A stretch of DNA of 64,000 bases from NCBI RefSeq assembly GCF_001591445.1, contig NZ_BCUX01000027.1, positions 1 to 64,000 on the forward strand, written 5' to 3'. Numbering within the stretch: position 1 is the first letter of the stretch; each line of letters begins with the position of its first letter. Made by a program: the position numbers and the translations under genes. This DNA comes from Neobacillus drentensis NBRC 102427 (GTDB lineage: Bacteria; Bacillota; Bacilli; Bacillales; Cytobacillaceae). The notes below the pieces were generated by a model. That model saw nothing but the letters and a program-made list of their open reading frames with translations, made no database searches and was not told the origin of the DNA. This document shows positions 19,509-27,329 of the stretch, in pieces.

Positions 19509-19757
19509 TTAATCGCTGCCAGTTACAAATAAATCTTCCTTTATATACGCCAGGACCATCCCCGGAATTACATAATCACCTTCCTGCACCTCAAGTGATT
19601 TAACTTCGCCGCTCAAACAAGTCTGAACTGGTTCTAATTCACCTGATTCAGATTTAATCATAAATAAGTTTTCCCATTCATAAATTCTTGACTCGCCCTT
19701 TATCGAAATCTTTTCCACCTGACCATGACAAGGGCTAATAACTACACCATAATACAT
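19509..19757 (-). CDS. small biotinyl/lipoyl-like (barrel-sandwich hybrid) protein without the carrier lysine
   Basis: 82 residues that read as one biotinyl/lipoyl-like fold: VISPCHGQVEKISIKGES, then WENLFMIKSESGELEPVQ, then the classic second half SGEVKSLEVQEGDYVIPGMVLAYI. Where carriers have the exposed MKM or DK-type turn with the modified lysine, this protein has GELEPV, so it is probably not biotinylated or lipoylated. Such lysine-free domains can act as adaptors or metabolite-binding modules. It is the third gene in the glutamate dehydrogenase operon, so a role in control or assembly of that enzyme is possible but unproved. Confidence 0.6.
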   Translation of the reverse strand: MYYGVVISPCHGQVEKISIKGESRIYEWENLFMIKSESGELEPVQTCLSGEVKSLEVQEGDYVIPGMVLAYIKEDLFVTGSD

Positions 19758-19779
19758 GGAATATCACCCTCTATTCTAT

Positions 19780-20070
19780 TTAATACTGCTCCTGAAATGG
19801 CCGTGTCTGTAATACTAAACTGAAAAATTCTTGAAATTCCGGGATATCCTCTTTTTCAATCCCCAGCCTTTCTGCCCAATGATGGTCTGACAAGGTATCT
19901 TCCTGGCAAAGTAAAACCATTTTTCCCGACTGAATCGAAGTAACCATCGCCTTCCCAAAAAACTGCTCTGAATAACCAATTGTCAAATCGTAGCGATGGT
20001 TATTCGAAATTAAGCAAAAGTAATGTAACAGTTGCTGTTCTTTTTGTTCAGTTAATATATCAAGTGTCAT
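19780..20070 (-). CDS. conserved hypothetical small protein in the glutamate dehydrogenase operon
   Basis: 96 residues from ATG 20070, with GGGGAGG 9 bases upstream. Not recognised. It is acidic and soluble, with no signal peptide or membrane segment; a central strand-rich part (DLTIGYSEQFFGKAMVT) resembles a small alpha/beta domain. It sits 18 bases after glutamate dehydrogenase and 22 bases before the barrel-sandwich gene, clearly in the same transcript. Function unknown. Confidence 0.75.
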   Translation of the reverse strand: MTLDILTEQKEQQLLHYFCLISNNHRYDLTIGYSEQFFGKAMVTSIQSGKMVLLCQEDTLSDHHWAERLGIEKEDIPEFQEFFSLVLQTRPFQEQY

Positions 20071-20088
20071 AAAAAGCAACCTCCCCTG

Positions 20089-21375
20089 TTAAAATTTCAA
20101 CCAGCCTCGAAGCCTGGAGGCCTCTGCCAGCTTTTGAATTCCTTCAATATAAGCAGCAACTTTCATATTAACTCCATATCTTTTGGAGGTATGATAAACC
20201 TTTAAAAAGCTGGCTGTCATTTTTTCCTTGAGCCGCTCATCGACGATTTCCTCGGTCCAGTAATAGCCTTGATTGTTCTGACACCATTCAAAATAGGAGA
20301 CAATAACTCCGCCAGAATTGGCAAGAATATCAGGGACAACAAGTATTTCTCGCTCATCAAGTATATTTAATGCTTCTTTTGTGGTAGGACCATTGGCTGC
20401 TTCAATGATAATATTGCAATTTAGCTTGCTCGCATTATATTTATTGATGACCCCTGAGATAGCTGCCGGAATGAGGACATCACATTCTTTTTCTAATAAA
20501 TCCTGATTTGAAATTGAACTATTAAAGCGATTAGAAATAATGCCAAATGAATCTCTATTTTCTAATAGATAAGGAATATCTAAACCATTTTCATCATATA
20601 AACCGCCGAGCATATCTCCGATTCCAATTACTTTTGCGCCAAGCTCATCTAAATACCGGGCAAGGTAACTGCCGACATTTCCAAACCCCTGAATGATGAC
20701 CCGGGTATCTTTTAAGTGCATTTTCCTTAATTCACAAACCATTTGCAGCGTATATAATACACCTTTTGATGTCGCTGTTTCCCTGCCCTTCGATCCCCCC
20801 AATGCAATTGGCTTTCCGGTGATAAAACTAGGAGAATCAAATTCACGGATATGATCATATTCATCGAGCATCCACGCCATAATTTGCGAGTTCGTATACA
20901 TATCAGGTGCAGGAATATCCTTTGTTGGACCGACTAGCTGACTTACTGCTCTTACATATCCACGGCTCAACTTTTCCAACTCATCTAAGCTCATTTGACG
21001 AGGATCGCAAATGATCCCGCCTTTTGCACCTCCATAAGGAAGGTCGGTAATACCGCATTTTAAGCTCATCCATCCCGCTAATGCCTTTACCTCATCTGCA
21101 GTTACGTCCGGATGAAACCGGATTCCCCCTTTCGTCGGTCCTGAGGCATCATTATGTTGAGCCCGGTATCCCTGGAATATTTCTGTTTGTCCATTGTCCA
21201 TTCGAACAGGGATACTTACTTCTAAAAATCTCATCGGCTTCTTTAGAAATTCGAATACTTGAGTCGGATAGTTCAGGATGTTCACTGCTTCCTTTAGTGT
21301 TTCTTGGAACTCAATAAGTGAATTGTCCTGTTCTCTTTCTTTTGTATTCTTCATATCTAGAGATTCAACTGCCAT
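20089..21375 (-). CDS. NAD-specific glutamate dehydrogenase (RocG/GudB type)
   Basis: 428 residues, as in Bacillus RocG/GudB. It deaminates glutamate to 2-oxoglutarate and ammonia. Seen: the substrate motif GPTKGGIRFHP, catalytic Lys in LPYGGAKGGI, PAPDMYTN, the dinucleotide motif GFGNVGSYLA (about residues 222-231), AANGPTT and the C-terminal EGIQKLAEASRLRG. ATG 21375 follows GAGGTGTTAGA. Led by a -24/-12 promoter, as rocG is in B. subtilis, it regenerates 2-oxoglutarate for the two aminotransferases of the neighbouring operon. Confidence 0.95.
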   Translation of the reverse strand: MAVESLDMKNTKEREQDNSLIEFQETLKEAVNILNYPTQVFEFLKKPMRFLEVSIPVRMDNGQTEIFQGYRAQHNDASGPTKGGIRFHPDVTADEVKALAGWMSLKCGITDLPYGGAKGGIICDPRQMSLDELEKLSRGYVRAVSQLVGPTKDIPAPDMYTNSQIMAWMLDEYDHIREFDSPSFITGKPIALGGSKGRETATSKGVLYTLQMVCELRKMHLKDTRVIIQGFGNVGSYLARYLDELGAKVIGIGDMLGGLYDENGLDIPYLLENRDSFGIISNRFNSSISNQDLLEKECDVLIPAAISGVINKYNASKLNCNIIIEAANGPTTKEALNILDEREILVVPDILANSGGVIVSYFEWCQNNQGYYWTEEIVDERLKEKMTASFLKVYHTSKRYGVNMKVAAYIEGIQKLAEASRLRGWLKF

Positions 21376-21412
21376 TCTAACACCTCATTTTTTATTGTTA
21401 CCTAAGGATAAA

Positions 21413-21427
21413 GCAAGTTTCGTGCCA
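21413..21427 (-). promoter_or_regulatory. sigma-54 promoter of the glutamate dehydrogenase operon
   Basis: The minus strand reads TGGCAC-GAAAC-TTGC, an exact consensus match, 38 bases before the ATG. No palindrome like those at 17190 and 23196 is obvious upstream; only a lone TGCATA near 21508. The activator may work here from a distant site, as RocR does at rocG. Confidence 0.92.
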
Positions 21428-21539
21428 ACTAATACATAGCGGTTTTTATACGGTAATCTGATAAATAGAGCCCATAACTATGAAAATTTGATTGAATTAT
21501 TCATTTCTGCATACCTTTAAATACCGTATTTAAAACGTA

Positions 21540-21568
21540 AAAAAGCCAGGCCTGATGCCTGGCTTTTT
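21540..21568 (-). terminator. terminator of the permease gene
   Basis: AAAAAGCCAGGC / GCCTGGCTTTTT stem with a 5-base loop, 16 bases after the permease stop. Confidence 0.92.
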
Positions 21569-21583
21569 AAGAAAATTTTTTTG

Positions 21584-22945
21584 CTAAAAGGAAGAAGTCT
21601 TTTCCGCGTCATCGATATTTAAATCCGCAATTTTGATTTTAAAGAATCTAGTTTGGAAAAGCATATAAATGATACCAATGACAATCCAAACAATTCCGCC
21701 CATGAGGGCATCAAATTGTAGGTTAGCCCACAAAATTCCCGTTAAACCCGCCCCAAGGATTGGCATGACTAGATAGGAGAAAATATCTTTAGCTGTTTTA
21801 TATCTCTTTTGGCGGAAGACGAAATGGGCGATGACGGATAAGTTAACAAATGTAAAAGCAATTAACGCACCAAAGTTAATAAAGGAAGAAATCAACTCAA
21901 GACTCGGGGCAATCGCAAGCAATGAAACAACTCCAACCAAAACGACATTAAAAACTGGTGTCCTATATTTTGGATGGACATACCCGAAGGTCTTTCTAGG
22001 CAATACCCCATTTCGTCCCATAACGTACAAAAGCCTGGATACACTTGCATGGGATGCAAGTCCAGAAGCTACTGTTGCAGCAAAAGCACCTGATAGGAAA
22101 ATGAGTTTAAAGATGGTCCCACCTACAAACAAACCAATTTCCGGTAGTGTATCATCCGTTATCTTAAAGTTCGATACATCCGGAAACAATGCTTGGGCGA
22201 AGTAACTACAAACGAAAAAGATCGCTCCTCCGATAAAGACTGTCAGCATAATCGCTCTCGGCATCGTTTTTTGGTCAATCGCTTCTTCTGCATACATGGT
22301 TACTGCATCAAATCCGATAAAGGAAAAACAAACCACTGTTGCCCCTGTCAAAATGGCCCCAAGGTGGATATCTGAATGAAAAAGCGGTGTTGCAGTAAAA
22401 ATTGTTCCCTGTCCCATTCCCTTGGAAAGCTGGACCAAAGCAAGGACAATAAATGCGACAATTAACACCACCTCAAAAATAACAAGCAGTGAATTTAAAC
22501 TGGATGTCTTCCCCATACTCCAAGCATTAATCGCAGTGACAATTGCTACATAAACGACAACCCAAATCCATGCCGGAACACTTGGAAATACTGATACCAT
22601 ATAAATTCGAATAATCAACGCATTTACCATTGGAAGCAATATATAATCAAGCAACGCTGCCCATCCGACTATGAAGCCAAGATGAGGGTTCATGGTTTCT
22701 CGGGTATACGTATAGGCCGAACCGGCACTCGGAAATACCCGGACCATTTTCCCGTAACTTATCGCTGTAAATACCATAACAACCAATGCTGCTAGATAGG
22801 CAAGTGGGACCACACCATTTGTTTCCTCAGAGACAATCCCAAAGGTATCAAATACAATGGTTGGTGTCATATAGCCTAATCCAAGCATTACGATCGCCCA
22901 TAGTCCAAGTGAGCGTTTAAGAGTAGTATTCTCCAATCTAACCAT
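21584..22945 (-). CDS. APC-family amine/amino acid permease, putrescine importer (PuuP-like)
   Basis: About 453 residues with 12 predicted membrane segments. The N-terminal block GLGYMTPTIVFDTFGIVSEE and AISYGKMVRVFPSAGSAYTY match the E. coli putrescine:proton symporter PuuP family pattern. It would supply putrescine to the catabolic operon at 11-17 kb and shares its sigma-54/enhancer signature. Start is uncertain: AAAAGGAGAG lies 2 bases before ATG 22945 but 9 bases before an in-frame TTG at 22936; TTG 22963 has no ribosome site. Specificity for another amine or amino acid is possible. Confidence 0.85.
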   Translation of the reverse strand: MVRLENTTLKRSLGLWAIVMLGLGYMTPTIVFDTFGIVSEETNGVVPLAYLAALVVMVFTAISYGKMVRVFPSAGSAYTYTRETMNPHLGFIVGWAALLDYILLPMVNALIIRIYMVSVFPSVPAWIWVVVYVAIVTAINAWSMGKTSSLNSLLVIFEVVLIVAFIVLALVQLSKGMGQGTIFTATPLFHSDIHLGAILTGATVVCFSFIGFDAVTMYAEEAIDQKTMPRAIMLTVFIGGAIFFVCSYFAQALFPDVSNFKITDDTLPEIGLFVGGTIFKLIFLSGAFAATVASGLASHASVSRLLYVMGRNGVLPRKTFGYVHPKYRTPVFNVVLVGVVSLLAIAPSLELISSFINFGALIAFTFVNLSVIAHFVFRQKRYKTAKDIFSYLVMPILGAGLTGILWANLQFDALMGGIVWIVIGIIYMLFQTRFFKIKIADLNIDDAEKTSSF

Positions 22946-23105
22946 CTCTCCTTTTAAATCCAAAAGTTTATAATCAAGTGGTTGTAAGCCCTTACAATTT
23001 GTTTTAAGCGTTGATGGTGTTATAAATTTTTATAAAATAAATTAATGTACGCAGGAAAGATCCTCCTTTCATTTTACTAGAAATATCTAACTATTTAAAA
23101 TTATT

Positions 23106-23120
23106 GCAATTTTCATGCCA
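23106..23120 (-). promoter_or_regulatory. sigma-54 promoter of the permease gene
   Basis: The minus strand reads TGGCAT-GAAAA-TTGC, one mismatch from TGGCAC-N5-TTGC, about 160 bases before the permease start. It occupies part of the 350-base gap before the permease; the rest holds the enhancer-like site and a terminator. Confidence 0.85.
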
Positions 23121-23195
23121 ACTAAGATTTATCTAATCAGTTTGTTTGCCTAAACTTCTTTAAGCTAATTTGCAACTATTTTCATTCTTTTTCCA

Positions 23196-23231
23196 ATGCA
23201 ATTTTGCATAACCTACGCTAATATGCATAAC
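23196..23231. promoter_or_regulatory. candidate enhancer (UAS) upstream of the permease
   Basis: ATGCAATTTTGCAT (23196-23209) is a palindrome followed by AACC and, 12 bases on, a half site TATGCATAAC (23222-23231) leading into an A-run. This copies the arrangement at 17190-17228 and lies about 75 bases upstream of the -24 box. Confidence 0.72.
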
Positions 23232-23233
23232 AA

Positions 23234-23270
23234 AAAAGCAGTGAATCCATATTAGGAATTCACTGCTTCT
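23234..23270 (-). terminator. terminator of the SleB/CwlJ-type gene
   Basis: AAGCAGTGAATTC / GAATCACTGCTT-type stem with T-run on the minus strand (stem arms about 23237-23247 and 23258-23268). Confidence 0.88.
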
Positions 23271-23317
23271 TTGTTTATTTTATTGAGTTCAAGTAATACT
23301 ATAATGGTCTTAGATAT

Positions 23318-23920
23318 TTATCTCGCGAAACGGTGGTTACCGATGGTTACCGTTACTGGACGTGAGTAGATCCACTTACTTACTGCTGTTTTTGGATTAT
23401 AGAAAAATACCGATCCATTCCCCTGGCCTCTAAAGGCAAGTGCTTCATTCACGGCCTTTTTTGAAGCTGCATCTGCTGCTCGGTTAATGGTACCATTTTT
23501 AACAGGCGTGAACGCATAATAGCCACTAGACTTTTCATAAATAACACCCTTAACGGTATTTGGAAAATCAGGACTAGAAACACGGTTAAGAATAACGGTA
23601 GCTACCGCTACTTTTCCAGCATACGGCTCTCCTACTGCCTCAGCTCGAACTAGACGGGCCATCAAATCTTTTTCTGCTGCAGTAATCGAAGAATTCGGGA
23701 TTACTATATTTGTTCCCGCATAAAGAAGACTGCTAGATTTATTGTTTGCTTTTAATAGACTATTAACCGTTACACCATATTTACTTGCAATTTTCCAATA
23801 AGTATCACCAGATTGAACCTTATGTGTGGTCGTTGCTGCTTCAGTTGTACCATTTAACGTAAATGCTGACAAAGATAAAATTAGGCCGGTCGCAATCATT
23901 AGTTTTTTTAATTTATTCAT
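23318..23920 (-). CDS. secreted LysM cell-wall hydrolase, SleB/CwlJ family
   Basis: 200 residues. A signal peptide (residues 1-28, cleaved near TEAA) is followed by one LysM peptidoglycan-binding domain (about 32-76, HKVQSGDTYWKIASKYGV). A SleB/CwlJ Hydrolase_2 domain (about 85-200) has the catalytic-type Glu in ARLVRAEAVGEPYAGK and the motifs VILNRV and VFFYNP. Family members hydrolyse spore cortex or cell-wall peptidoglycan; this single-LysM layout resembles B. subtilis YkvT-like proteins more than SleB itself. ATG 23920 follows GGAGGGCATAAA. Monocistronic. Confidence 0.93.
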   Translation of the reverse strand: MNKLKKLMIATGLILSLSAFTLNGTTEAATTTHKVQSGDTYWKIASKYGVTVNSLLKANNKSSSLLYAGTNIVIPNSSITAAEKDLMARLVRAEAVGEPYAGKVAVATVILNRVSSPDFPNTVKGVIYEKSSGYYAFTPVKNGTINRAADAASKKAVNEALAFRGQGNGSVFFYNPKTAVSKWIYSRPVTVTIGNHRFAR

Positions 23921-24280
23921 TTTATGCCCTCCAATATATGACTTGCTTCTCTACTACTAAGGCTAACAGTTGTAACATTCGAATTCATTAACCAAAAAGT
24001 GGTAACATACGAACTGCTCAGTTAGCGCCCAGCATGAAGGCTTTCCACTATCAATTGGAACAAATACCCAATATTTATTTACTTCCTAAAAATAACTCAA
24101 ATGGGTAGTTTAGGAGCGATTATTACATTCTGTTTCAGGAATGTAACACTCAATAAGGCAATATTGACCGTGGGTAACACAAAAACTTCACCAAATTGAC
24201 AACAAATCCCTATAATTTGCACAGGATTTCCCGTCAAACTTTGGTAATAATAAAGAGAGGATAAAAAGGAGGTATTTTAA
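23921..24280. promoter_or_regulatory. divergent intergenic region between the spore hydrolase and dps
   Basis: No gene fits in these 360 bases. Two near-identical 12-mers GTAACATTCGAA (23972-23983) and GTAACATACGAA (24002-24013) lie 30 bases apart, and a perfect inverted repeat TTACATTC-N8-GAATGTAA lies at 24123-24146. These suggest binding sites for one or more regulators. I could not fit a convincing sigma-A, sigma-B or PerR element. Confidence 0.4.
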
Positions 24281-24727
24281 ATGGAAAATCAGTTAGTCAG
24301 CATACTTAACAAACAAATTGCAAATTGGTCTGTTTTGTATACAAAGTTACATAACTATCATTGGTATGTAAAAGGTGGACAATTTTTCACCCTGCATGTC
24401 AAATTTGAGGAATTTTACAATGAGGCGGGCCTGCACGTCGACGAATTAGCAGAACGCTTGCTGGCAATTGGCGGAAAACCGGCTGCTACGATGAAAGAGT
24501 ACTTAGAAATTTCATCGATTAAGGAAGCAACAGGAAATGAAACCGCTGATGAAATGGTTGAATCCGTCATCAAAGACTTCTCGATTATCATTGGCGAACT
24601 TAAAGAAGGCATGAGCTTTGCAGGTGAGAAGAATGATGAAACAACAGGTGACATGCTGCTTGCAATCCATTCTGGTCTTGAAAAGCATGTATGGATGCTA
24701 ACTGCTTTCTTAGGCAGATCTATTTAA
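24281..24727 (+). CDS. dps: Dps-family ferroxidase/DNA-protection protein
   Basis: 148 residues, the short Dps size of Bacillus MrgA/Dps proteins. The inter-subunit ferroxidase ligands are in place: His in [10 protein letters not shown] (about 27-36), and Asp/Glu in [10 protein letters not shown] (about 53-62). It assembles into a 12-subunit shell that oxidises iron with peroxide and protects DNA. AAAAGGAGG lies 8 bases before ATG 24281. No Per box is visible upstream, so stress or starvation control differs from mrgA. Followed by its own terminator. Confidence 0.93.
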   Translation: MENQLVSILNKQIANWSVLYTKLHNYHWYVKGGQFFTLHVKFEEFYNEAGLHVDELAERLLAIGGKPAATMKEYLEISSIKEATGNETADEMVESVIKDFSIIIGELKEGMSFAGEKNDETTGDMLLAIHSGLEKHVWMLTAFLGRSI

Positions 24728-24738
24728 CTTTTACTTAA

Positions 24739-24767
24739 ACAGTCCAACCAATTTGTTGGACTGTTTT
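24739..24767 (+). terminator. terminator of dps
   Basis: ACAGTCCAAC / GTTGGACTGT stem with a 6-base loop followed by TTTTGTT. Confidence 0.92.
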
Positions 24768-24861
24768 GTTATTTATAATAATTATTAAAAAGGATTGACT
24801 TTTATTTAGGAAATCTACTATTATTAAATTAAAGAAACTTACAAATTGGAGGTTTGCTAAA

Positions 24862-26127
24862 TTGCCAACACCTGAAATTATCGTTTATAGCAGCACAGGC
24901 TGCCCTTACTGTGAAAAAGTTAAAACGTTCCTAAAAGATCACGGCTTTTCATATGAAGAGCGAAATGCTTCCATACATAAGGAATATTTTGATCAATTAA
25001 AGGAACGGAAAATTTATGGAACGCCCGCAACACTCATTGATGGTAAACTTGTTCTCGGCTTTCAGGAGAAAAAATTTAACAAGTTGCTTGGCATTTCGGA
25101 AGACCAAGCACCCGTGGTGAGCAATTCACAACCAGAAACAAGCGAAGCAAATGCAGATTCTATTTTTCAATCGGTTCATGATAAAGTTCTTGAGGAAGTC
25201 TATGATTTTGTCACCATCGGCGGCGGCCCCGCAGGTGCATCTGCAGCGGTTTATGCTGCACGCGGGAAATTAAAAACGCTTGTCATCGATAAAGCCCCCA
25301 AAGCTGGGACGCTTGCAATTACTCATAAGATTGCGAACTACCCAGGTGTGCGCGAAGAAGTAACCGGGCTCGAACTGTTAACAAGAATGCAAGCACAGGC
25401 AAAGGATTTCGGTGCAGACTTCGTTCGTTCAACTGTATTGTCGGTTGATTTCTCTGGTGATATCAAAAAAATTGAATTAGCTGAAGGAACAGTCCAAGCT
25501 AAAAGTGTCTTCATTGGTGTTGGTGCAAAAGCCCCTTCTGGCAAAATTAAAGGGGAAGAAGAATTTACCGGGCGTGGTGTAAGCTATTGTTCAACCTGTG
25601 ATGCTGCCTTCTATCAGGACCGAGTTGTCGTTGTAGTTGGTGATAATGATGAAGCAATCCACGAGGCTGAAACATTGGCCAAGTATTGTAAAACAGTGAA
25701 ATTGTTAATTCCGACTGAATTAAAGGGTGACGTGGATCTTTCTCATTTAGAAAATAACCCAAAAGTAAAGATCTATAAACGTCACCGTGTCAGAGAAATT
25801 ACTGGGACGGATAGTGTTGAGAAAATTGTTGTTCTTACTGATAAAAAAGAAGAACAAGTATGGGATGTCGATGGAGTTTTCTTATATCTTGGCGGAATGA
25901 TGCCGGGAACAGACTTCTTAAATGGGGCAGTTATGCGCGATGATGAAGGCTATGTCATGGTAGATGAGTACCTCCGTACAAATGTTGACGGGGTGTTTGC
26001 AGGCGGTGACGCAAGAAGAACACCGATTAAACAGGCGGTTATTTCTGCCGCTGACGGAGCGATTGCAGCATTAAGTGCCGAGCAGCATGTCAATAAACGA
26101 ACTAAATTAAGACCACAATACTCATAA
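24862..26127 (+). CDS. glutaredoxin-thioredoxin reductase-like fusion flavoprotein
   Basis: 421 residues. Residues 1-78 are a glutaredoxin domain with active site CPYC (about 14-17) and cis-Pro GTPATL. After a linker, residues about 110-415 form a thioredoxin-reductase-like flavoprotein: FAD loop GGGPAGASAAVYAARG, redox pair CSTC in YCSTCDAAFYQ, and FAD motif GVFAGGDARR. The NADPH site is odd: where reductases have GGGDSAxEEA this has GDNDEAIHEA, and the downstream HRR-type specificity motif is missing. It may use another electron donor or bind NAD(P)H differently. Start TTG 24862 with GGAGG 9 bases upstream. Monocistronic. Confidence 0.9.
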   Translation: MPTPEIIVYSSTGCPYCEKVKTFLKDHGFSYEERNASIHKEYFDQLKERKIYGTPATLIDGKLVLGFQEKKFNKLLGISEDQAPVVSNSQPETSEANADSIFQSVHDKVLEEVYDFVTIGGGPAGASAAVYAARGKLKTLVIDKAPKAGTLAITHKIANYPGVREEVTGLELLTRMQAQAKDFGADFVRSTVLSVDFSGDIKKIELAEGTVQAKSVFIGVGAKAPSGKIKGEEEFTGRGVSYCSTCDAAFYQDRVVVVVGDNDEAIHEAETLAKYCKTVKLLIPTELKGDVDLSHLENNPKVKIYKRHRVREITGTDSVEKIVVLTDKKEEQVWDVDGVFLYLGGMMPGTDFLNGAVMRDDEGYVMVDEYLRTNVDGVFAGGDARRTPIKQAVISAADGAIAALSAEQHVNKRTKLRPQYS

Positions 26128-26154
26128 AAAAAGACGGCAGCCGCCGTCTTTTTT
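26126..26154. terminator. bidirectional terminator
   Basis: AAAAAAGACGGC / GCCGTCTTTTTT with a 4-base loop, between convergent genes. Confidence 0.93.
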
Positions 26155-26164
26155 CTATGAGTTT

Positions 26165-27148
26165 TTAAACGAGAATCGTTTCTTTAACCACACCATTAAT
26201 AACATAAGAAGGTGCTTCACCGTTTAGTACTTTCACGATGTTTTCTGACGCCATTTCCGCCATCGCATCTCGTGCCTCAAAGGTTGCATTCCCGATATGT
26301 GGAGTTAGGACAACGTTTTTCAAGCCTTTCAAGCCCTCCCCAATTTCAGGTTCGAATTCAAATACGTCAATGCCCGCTCCTTCAATTTGTTTTTCTTCTA
26401 ACGCCTTGATAAGTGCTGCTTCATCAACAATTGGACCACGAGCACAATTTATCAAATATGCTGTTGATTTCATCATTTCAAATTGACTTGTGCTGAACAT
26501 GTGTTTCATAGTCGGATTATAGGAACAATTAATGGTAATGAAATCAGATTCAGCCACTAATTCATCAAATGATACATAAGTCGCATTTAGGGCATTTTCA
26601 ACTTCAGGGCTTTTTCGATTCGGACTCGTATATAGAACCTTCATATCAAAAGCTGCTGCTCTTTTCGCAACCGCTTGGCCAATTTGACCAAATCCGACAA
26701 TACCAATTGTTTTTCCAGATACTTCACGACCGCGGAAATAGAGTGGAGCCCACCCGTTGAAGCCAACCGTACGGCATACTTCATCTCCTTCTACGACTCT
26801 TCTAGCTGCTGCTAGTAAAAGTGAAAGCGTGAGGTCAGCCGTTGCAGCTGTCGAAGCGATCGGTGTATTGGTAGTTGGAATTCCTTTTGCTGCCGCATAA
26901 TCAAAATCGATATTATTAAACCCCGCTCCATAGTTCGCAATAATTTTTAATTGGGGAGCTTGGTCAATTACTTCCTTCGTTACAGGGGTAGATAATAAAC
27001 TTAGCAGGGCGTCCTTGTCTTTGATACGCTCTTTTAATTCTGCTTCAGTAATCAATTTCTCGCCTGCAAATACCTCAACCACGTGATCCTTTGATAACAA
27101 TTCTAATCCCTTTTGGGGAATCTCACCTGCTACTAAAATTTTTGCCAT
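26165..27148 (-). CDS. D-isomer-specific 2-hydroxyacid dehydrogenase
   Basis: 327 residues. The NAD(P) motif GIVGFGQIGQAVAKRA lies at about residues 147-162. The catalytic Arg is in NCARGPIVDE, the Glu in FEFEPEIG and the His in TPHIGNAT. A Tyr/Asn-Gly-Ala-Gly substrate loop reads NYGAGFNNID. The pattern fits glyoxylate/hydroxypyruvate (GhrB-like) reductases better than SerA, since no C-terminal ACT domain follows. ATG 27148 follows GAGGTGTTATGTA. Exact substrate cannot be told. Confidence 0.9.
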   Translation of the reverse strand: MAKILVAGEIPQKGLELLSKDHVVEVFAGEKLITEAELKERIKDKDALLSLLSTPVTKEVIDQAPQLKIIANYGAGFNNIDFDYAAAKGIPTTNTPIASTAATADLTLSLLLAAARRVVEGDEVCRTVGFNGWAPLYFRGREVSGKTIGIVGFGQIGQAVAKRAAAFDMKVLYTSPNRKSPEVENALNATYVSFDELVAESDFITINCSYNPTMKHMFSTSQFEMMKSTAYLINCARGPIVDEAALIKALEEKQIEGAGIDVFEFEPEIGEGLKGLKNVVLTPHIGNATFEARDAMAEMASENIVKVLNGEAPSYVINGVVKETILV

Positions 27149-27261
27149 TACATAACACCTCTTCAGAAATATATGATGGTCTTTCCCATGAATGCAAATA
27201 TCTGTATTTAATTATACTATATTAATATAAAGAAACTATTAATTTTATTAAAAGTAGCCGT

Positions 27262-27309
27262 AAAAAAAATAGCTGGCACTAAGTTGCATGATGCCTCTAA
27301 GTGCAAGCT
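27262..27309 (-). terminator. terminator of the UbiB-family gene
   Basis: On the minus strand AGCTTGCACT ... AGTGCCAGCT forms an imperfect stem and is followed by ATTTTTTTTA. Confidence 0.75.
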
Positions 27310-27329
27310 GCTTATCGTACACAAATCCA

